Shown piece after piece: positions 12,576-14,590 of a stretch of 14,590 bases of DNA. Origin of the DNA: Limnohabitans sp. Its GTDB lineage: Bacteria > Pseudomonadota > Gammaproteobacteria > Burkholderiales > Burkholderiaceae_C. The notes below the pieces were generated by a model. That model was given only the letters and a program-made list of their open reading frames with translations. It did not search any database and had not been told where the DNA came from. The stretch spans positions 1 to 14,590 of the forward strand of contig SHXP01000027.1 of the NCBI GenBank assembly GCA_009693225.1, read 5' to 3'. How positions within the stretch are numbered: position 1 is the stretch's first letter; every line of letters starts with the position of its first letter. The position numbers and the translations under genes are program-made.

Positions 12576-13789
12576 AAACCATACAACTCAAGGCCGGTAA
12601 AGAGCGCTCGGCATTACGCTTTCACCCCTGGGTGTTCGACAGTGCGATTGCCAAGGGCGGCGGCGACCCGGGCGAGACCGTGCGGGTCGAATCGCAAACC
12701 GGACAGTTTCTGGGCTGGGCCGCATTCAGCCCGACCTCGCGCATACGCGCACGCATCTGGAGTTTTCACAGCGAGGAGCGGATTGACGCGGCATTCTTTG
12801 AAAAACAAGTGGCGGCGGCCGTGGCCATGCGTGCTCGTTTGCAAGTGCCGAGCAACGGCGTGCGACTGATACACGGCGAGGCCGACGGTTTGCCGGGATT
12901 GATTGTCGACAGTTATGACGACACGCTGGTGGCGCAGTTTTTGTCAGCGGGCACCGAGCGTTTCAAGGCCGACATCGTCAAAGCGCTGGTGTTGCACACA
13001 GGCGCCAAACGTGTGTTCGAGCGCTCCGACTCGGGCGTGCGTGCGCGCGAAGGCCTGTGTCCGGTCACCGACTGGCTGTACCGCGCCGACGGCAGCAGCG
13101 ACGACACCCACATCGTCATTCAAGAGCACCAGTGGTCGCTGGCGCTGGACATTGTCGAAGGCCACAAAACAGGTTTTTACCTGGACCAGCGCGACAGCCG
13201 TTTGAAGTTTGCCGAGTACGCGCTGCGTTTGAATCTGCGTCAGGTGCTGAACTGTTATTGCTATACCGGCGGCTTCAGCGTGGCAGCCTTGAGCGGCATG
13301 CGGCAAAGCGGTACCTTGAGTGATGGCGCGCAAGTCACCTCGATCGATTCGTCTGCTCCGGCGATCGCCAAGGCGCAGGCGAACGTGACGCGCAACGGTT
13401 TTGACGCACAGCGCCAGGTGTTCATGGACGCCGATGTGAACGCCAGACTGCGCAGCCTGCACAAAGAGGGCAGGCAGTTTGACGGCATCGTGCTCGATCC
13501 GCCCAAATTCGCGCCCAGCGCCGCCCATGCCGAGCGCGCCGCGCGCGCCTACAAGGACATCAACCGCTGGGCCTTCAAGCTGCTGGCGCCCGGCGGCGTG
13601 CTGTTCACTTACAGCTGTTCCGGCGGGATACCCCCCGAACTGTTTCACAAGATCGTCGCATCCGCAGGGACTGATGCAGGTGTAGACGCTTACATCCTGG
13701 AGCGGGTGCAGGCCGCGCCCGATCACCCGATGACGGTGAATTTCCCTGAGGGCGAGTATTTAAAAGGTCTTATTCTGATGAAGAAGTGA
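12572..13789 (+). CDS. rlmI: 23S rRNA (cytosine-C5)-methyltransferase, RlmI family
   Basis: RlmI uses S-adenosylmethionine to methylate C1962 of 23S rRNA. The 405-aa length agrees with E. coli RlmI (396). Domain order is an N-terminal PUA-like RNA-binding domain (about residues 1-80), a linker containing HGEADGLPGLIVDSYDD, then a class I methyltransferase fold. In that fold CYTGGFSVAA is motif I, LDPPKFAPS is motif IV (D309-F313), and YSCSGGI carries the candidate catalytic cysteine C349. GHKTGFYLDQRDSR is a family block. ATG 12572 overlaps the xerC stop by 4 bases, so the two genes are translationally coupled. The nucleotide specificity is inferred from the family. Confidence 0.9.
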   Translation: MKTIQLKAGKERSALRFHPWVFDSAIAKGGGDPGETVRVESQTGQFLGWAAFSPTSRIRARIWSFHSEERIDAAFFEKQVAAAVAMRARLQVPSNGVRLIHGEADGLPGLIVDSYDDTLVAQFLSAGTERFKADIVKALVLHTGAKRVFERSDSGVRAREGLCPVTDWLYRADGSSDDTHIVIQEHQWSLALDIVEGHKTGFYLDQRDSRLKFAEYALRLNLRQVLNCYCYTGGFSVAALSGMRQSGTLSDGAQVTSIDSSAPAIAKAQANVTRNGFDAQRQVFMDADVNARLRSLHKEGRQFDGIVLDPPKFAPSAAHAERAARAYKDINRWAFKLLAPGGVLFTYSCSGGIPPELFHKIVASAGTDAGVDAYILERVQAAPDHPMTVNFPEGEYLKGLILMKK

Positions 13790-13857
13790 GCCACTGTCTT
13801 GAATCATGGCTACACTGCTCCACCTCCGATGTTTGTTTTGATTAAGGTTGATGCCCT
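13790..13857. other. short intergenic region before the G3E GTPase gene
   Basis: Sixty-eight bases without a gene or terminator hairpin. AAGG at 13844-13847 may act as a ribosome binding site for the next gene, about 10 bases from its ATG. No Zur-like palindrome or convincing promoter pair is seen. Confidence 0.5.
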
Positions 13858-14590
13858 ATGTTGATACCCGCTACTGTCTTGACCGGATTTTTAGGCGCCG
13901 GCAAAACCACATTGCTCAAGCGCGTGCTGAGCGAAGACCACGGCCACAAAATCGCCATCATTGAAAACGAGTTCGGCGAAGAAAATATAGACAACGACAT
14001 CCTGGTGTCTGACACCAAGGAACACATTGTGCAAATGAGCAATGGTTGTGTCTGCTGCACCATCCGTGAAGATTTGCGCACCACCTTGCAGGAACTGGCC
14101 GAGAAAAAACGCAAGGGCGAACTCGACTTTGACCGCGTCGTCATCGAGACCACCGGTCTGGCCGACCCTGGACCGGTGGCACAGACTTTTTTCATGGACG
14201 ACGAGATTGCGGAAAGCTTTTTGCTGGATTCAGTGCTGACACTGGTCGACGCCAAACACGCGGCGCAAACGCTGAACAACCGCCAGGAGGCGCGCCGGCA
14301 AATCGGTTTTGCCGACCAGATCTTCATCAGCAAAAGCGAGCTGGTGTCAAAGGATGAAGTGGATGCTTTGCAACACCGGCTCAAACACATGAACCCGCGC
14401 GCGCCTCAGCACATTGTGCATTTCGGCGAGATCGGCATCGACAAGGTGTTTGATCTGCGCGGCTTCAACCTGAACACCACACTGGAGATTGACCCGGACT
14501 TTTTGAACGAAGGCCATGATCACCACCACCATGACGGCGAGCATTGCGACCATCCTTCGCATGCCCACGATCACCATGGTGACCATGACC
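13858..14590 (+). CDS. G3E GTPase of the COG0523 (CobW/YjiA/ZNG1-like) family, partial at right edge
   Basis: A metallochaperone-type GTPase; members of this family insert or allocate metals such as zinc or cobalt. The first 244 residues are present. Walker A is GFLGAGKTT (10-18). The family metal motif CxCC is C64-V-C66-C67 in NGCVCC. Switch and Walker B region is VVIETTGLADPGP. The guanine-specificity motif, usually NKxD, reads SKSE (158-161). From residue 219 to the window edge there are 12 His in 26 residues, with Asp, Glu and one Cys mixed in: a metal-binding segment between the GTPase domain and the expected C-terminal domain, which lies outside the window. ATG 13858 fits the short N-terminus before the P-loop. 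It follows rlmI in the same direction with a 68-base gap. Confidence 0.92.
   Translation, partial: MLIPATVLTGFLGAGKTTLLKRVLSEDHGHKIAIIENEFGEENIDNDILVSDTKEHIVQMSNGCVCCTIREDLRTTLQELAEKKRKGELDFDRVVIETTGLADPGPVAQTFFMDDEIAESFLLDSVLTLVDAKHAAQTLNNRQEARRQIGFADQIFISKSELVSKDEVDALQHRLKHMNPRAPQHIVHFGEIGIDKVFDLRGFNLNTTLEIDPDFLNEGHDHHHHDGEHCDHPSHAHDHHGDHD

Overview
The window looks like a piece of a betaproteobacterial chromosome, most likely Burkholderiales and Comamonadaceae-like. The pointers are the moderately high GC coding sequence, a class II pyrC followed by a DUF3025 gene and htpX, the dapF / DUF484 / xerC / rlmI order, a NUDIX-metallo-beta-lactamase fusion, and a compact type-A RNase P RNA. Taxonomy is inferred from gene content only; no 16S rRNA is present. 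No phage, transposon, CRISPR array or tRNA was seen. The content is mostly core metabolism and RNA processing.

Layout. Bases 1-440 are AT-richer: an ambiguous gene edge, then an intergenic stretch with a good sigma-70 promoter and a hairpin just before pyrC. Bases 441-3247 (+) hold pyrC, a DUF3025 gene overlapping its end, and htpX, closed by a strong intrinsic terminator. Bases 3257-7900 (-) hold a three-gene run read right to left: a COG2509 FAD oxidoreductase, cysK, and a large radical SAM protein. The last two lie in the same reading frame, separated by one TGA. Bases 7901-8044 are the divergent promoter region before rnpB (8045-8365, +). A NUDIX-MBL fusion (-, 8372-10051) converges on rnpB and diverges from dapF with only 12 bases between the start codons. 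Bases 10064-13789 (+) are dapF, DUF484, xerC and rlmI, tightly packed with two ATGA overlaps. A COG0523 G3E GTPase with a His-rich segment runs off the right edge.

How the genes work together. PyrC serves pyrimidine synthesis, HtpX membrane protein quality control, CysK cysteine synthesis, and DapF lysine and peptidoglycan synthesis. XerC resolves chromosome dimers, RlmI modifies 23S rRNA, and RNase P matures tRNA 5' ends. The least explained parts are the FAD oxidoreductase / CysK / radical SAM operon and the NUDIX-MBL fusion. The most concrete sequence-level oddity is in the RNase P RNA: a compensated base-pair change in catalytic helix P4 and a strongly reduced P10-P12 region. I did not find a clearly new defence or mobile system, and I do not claim one.
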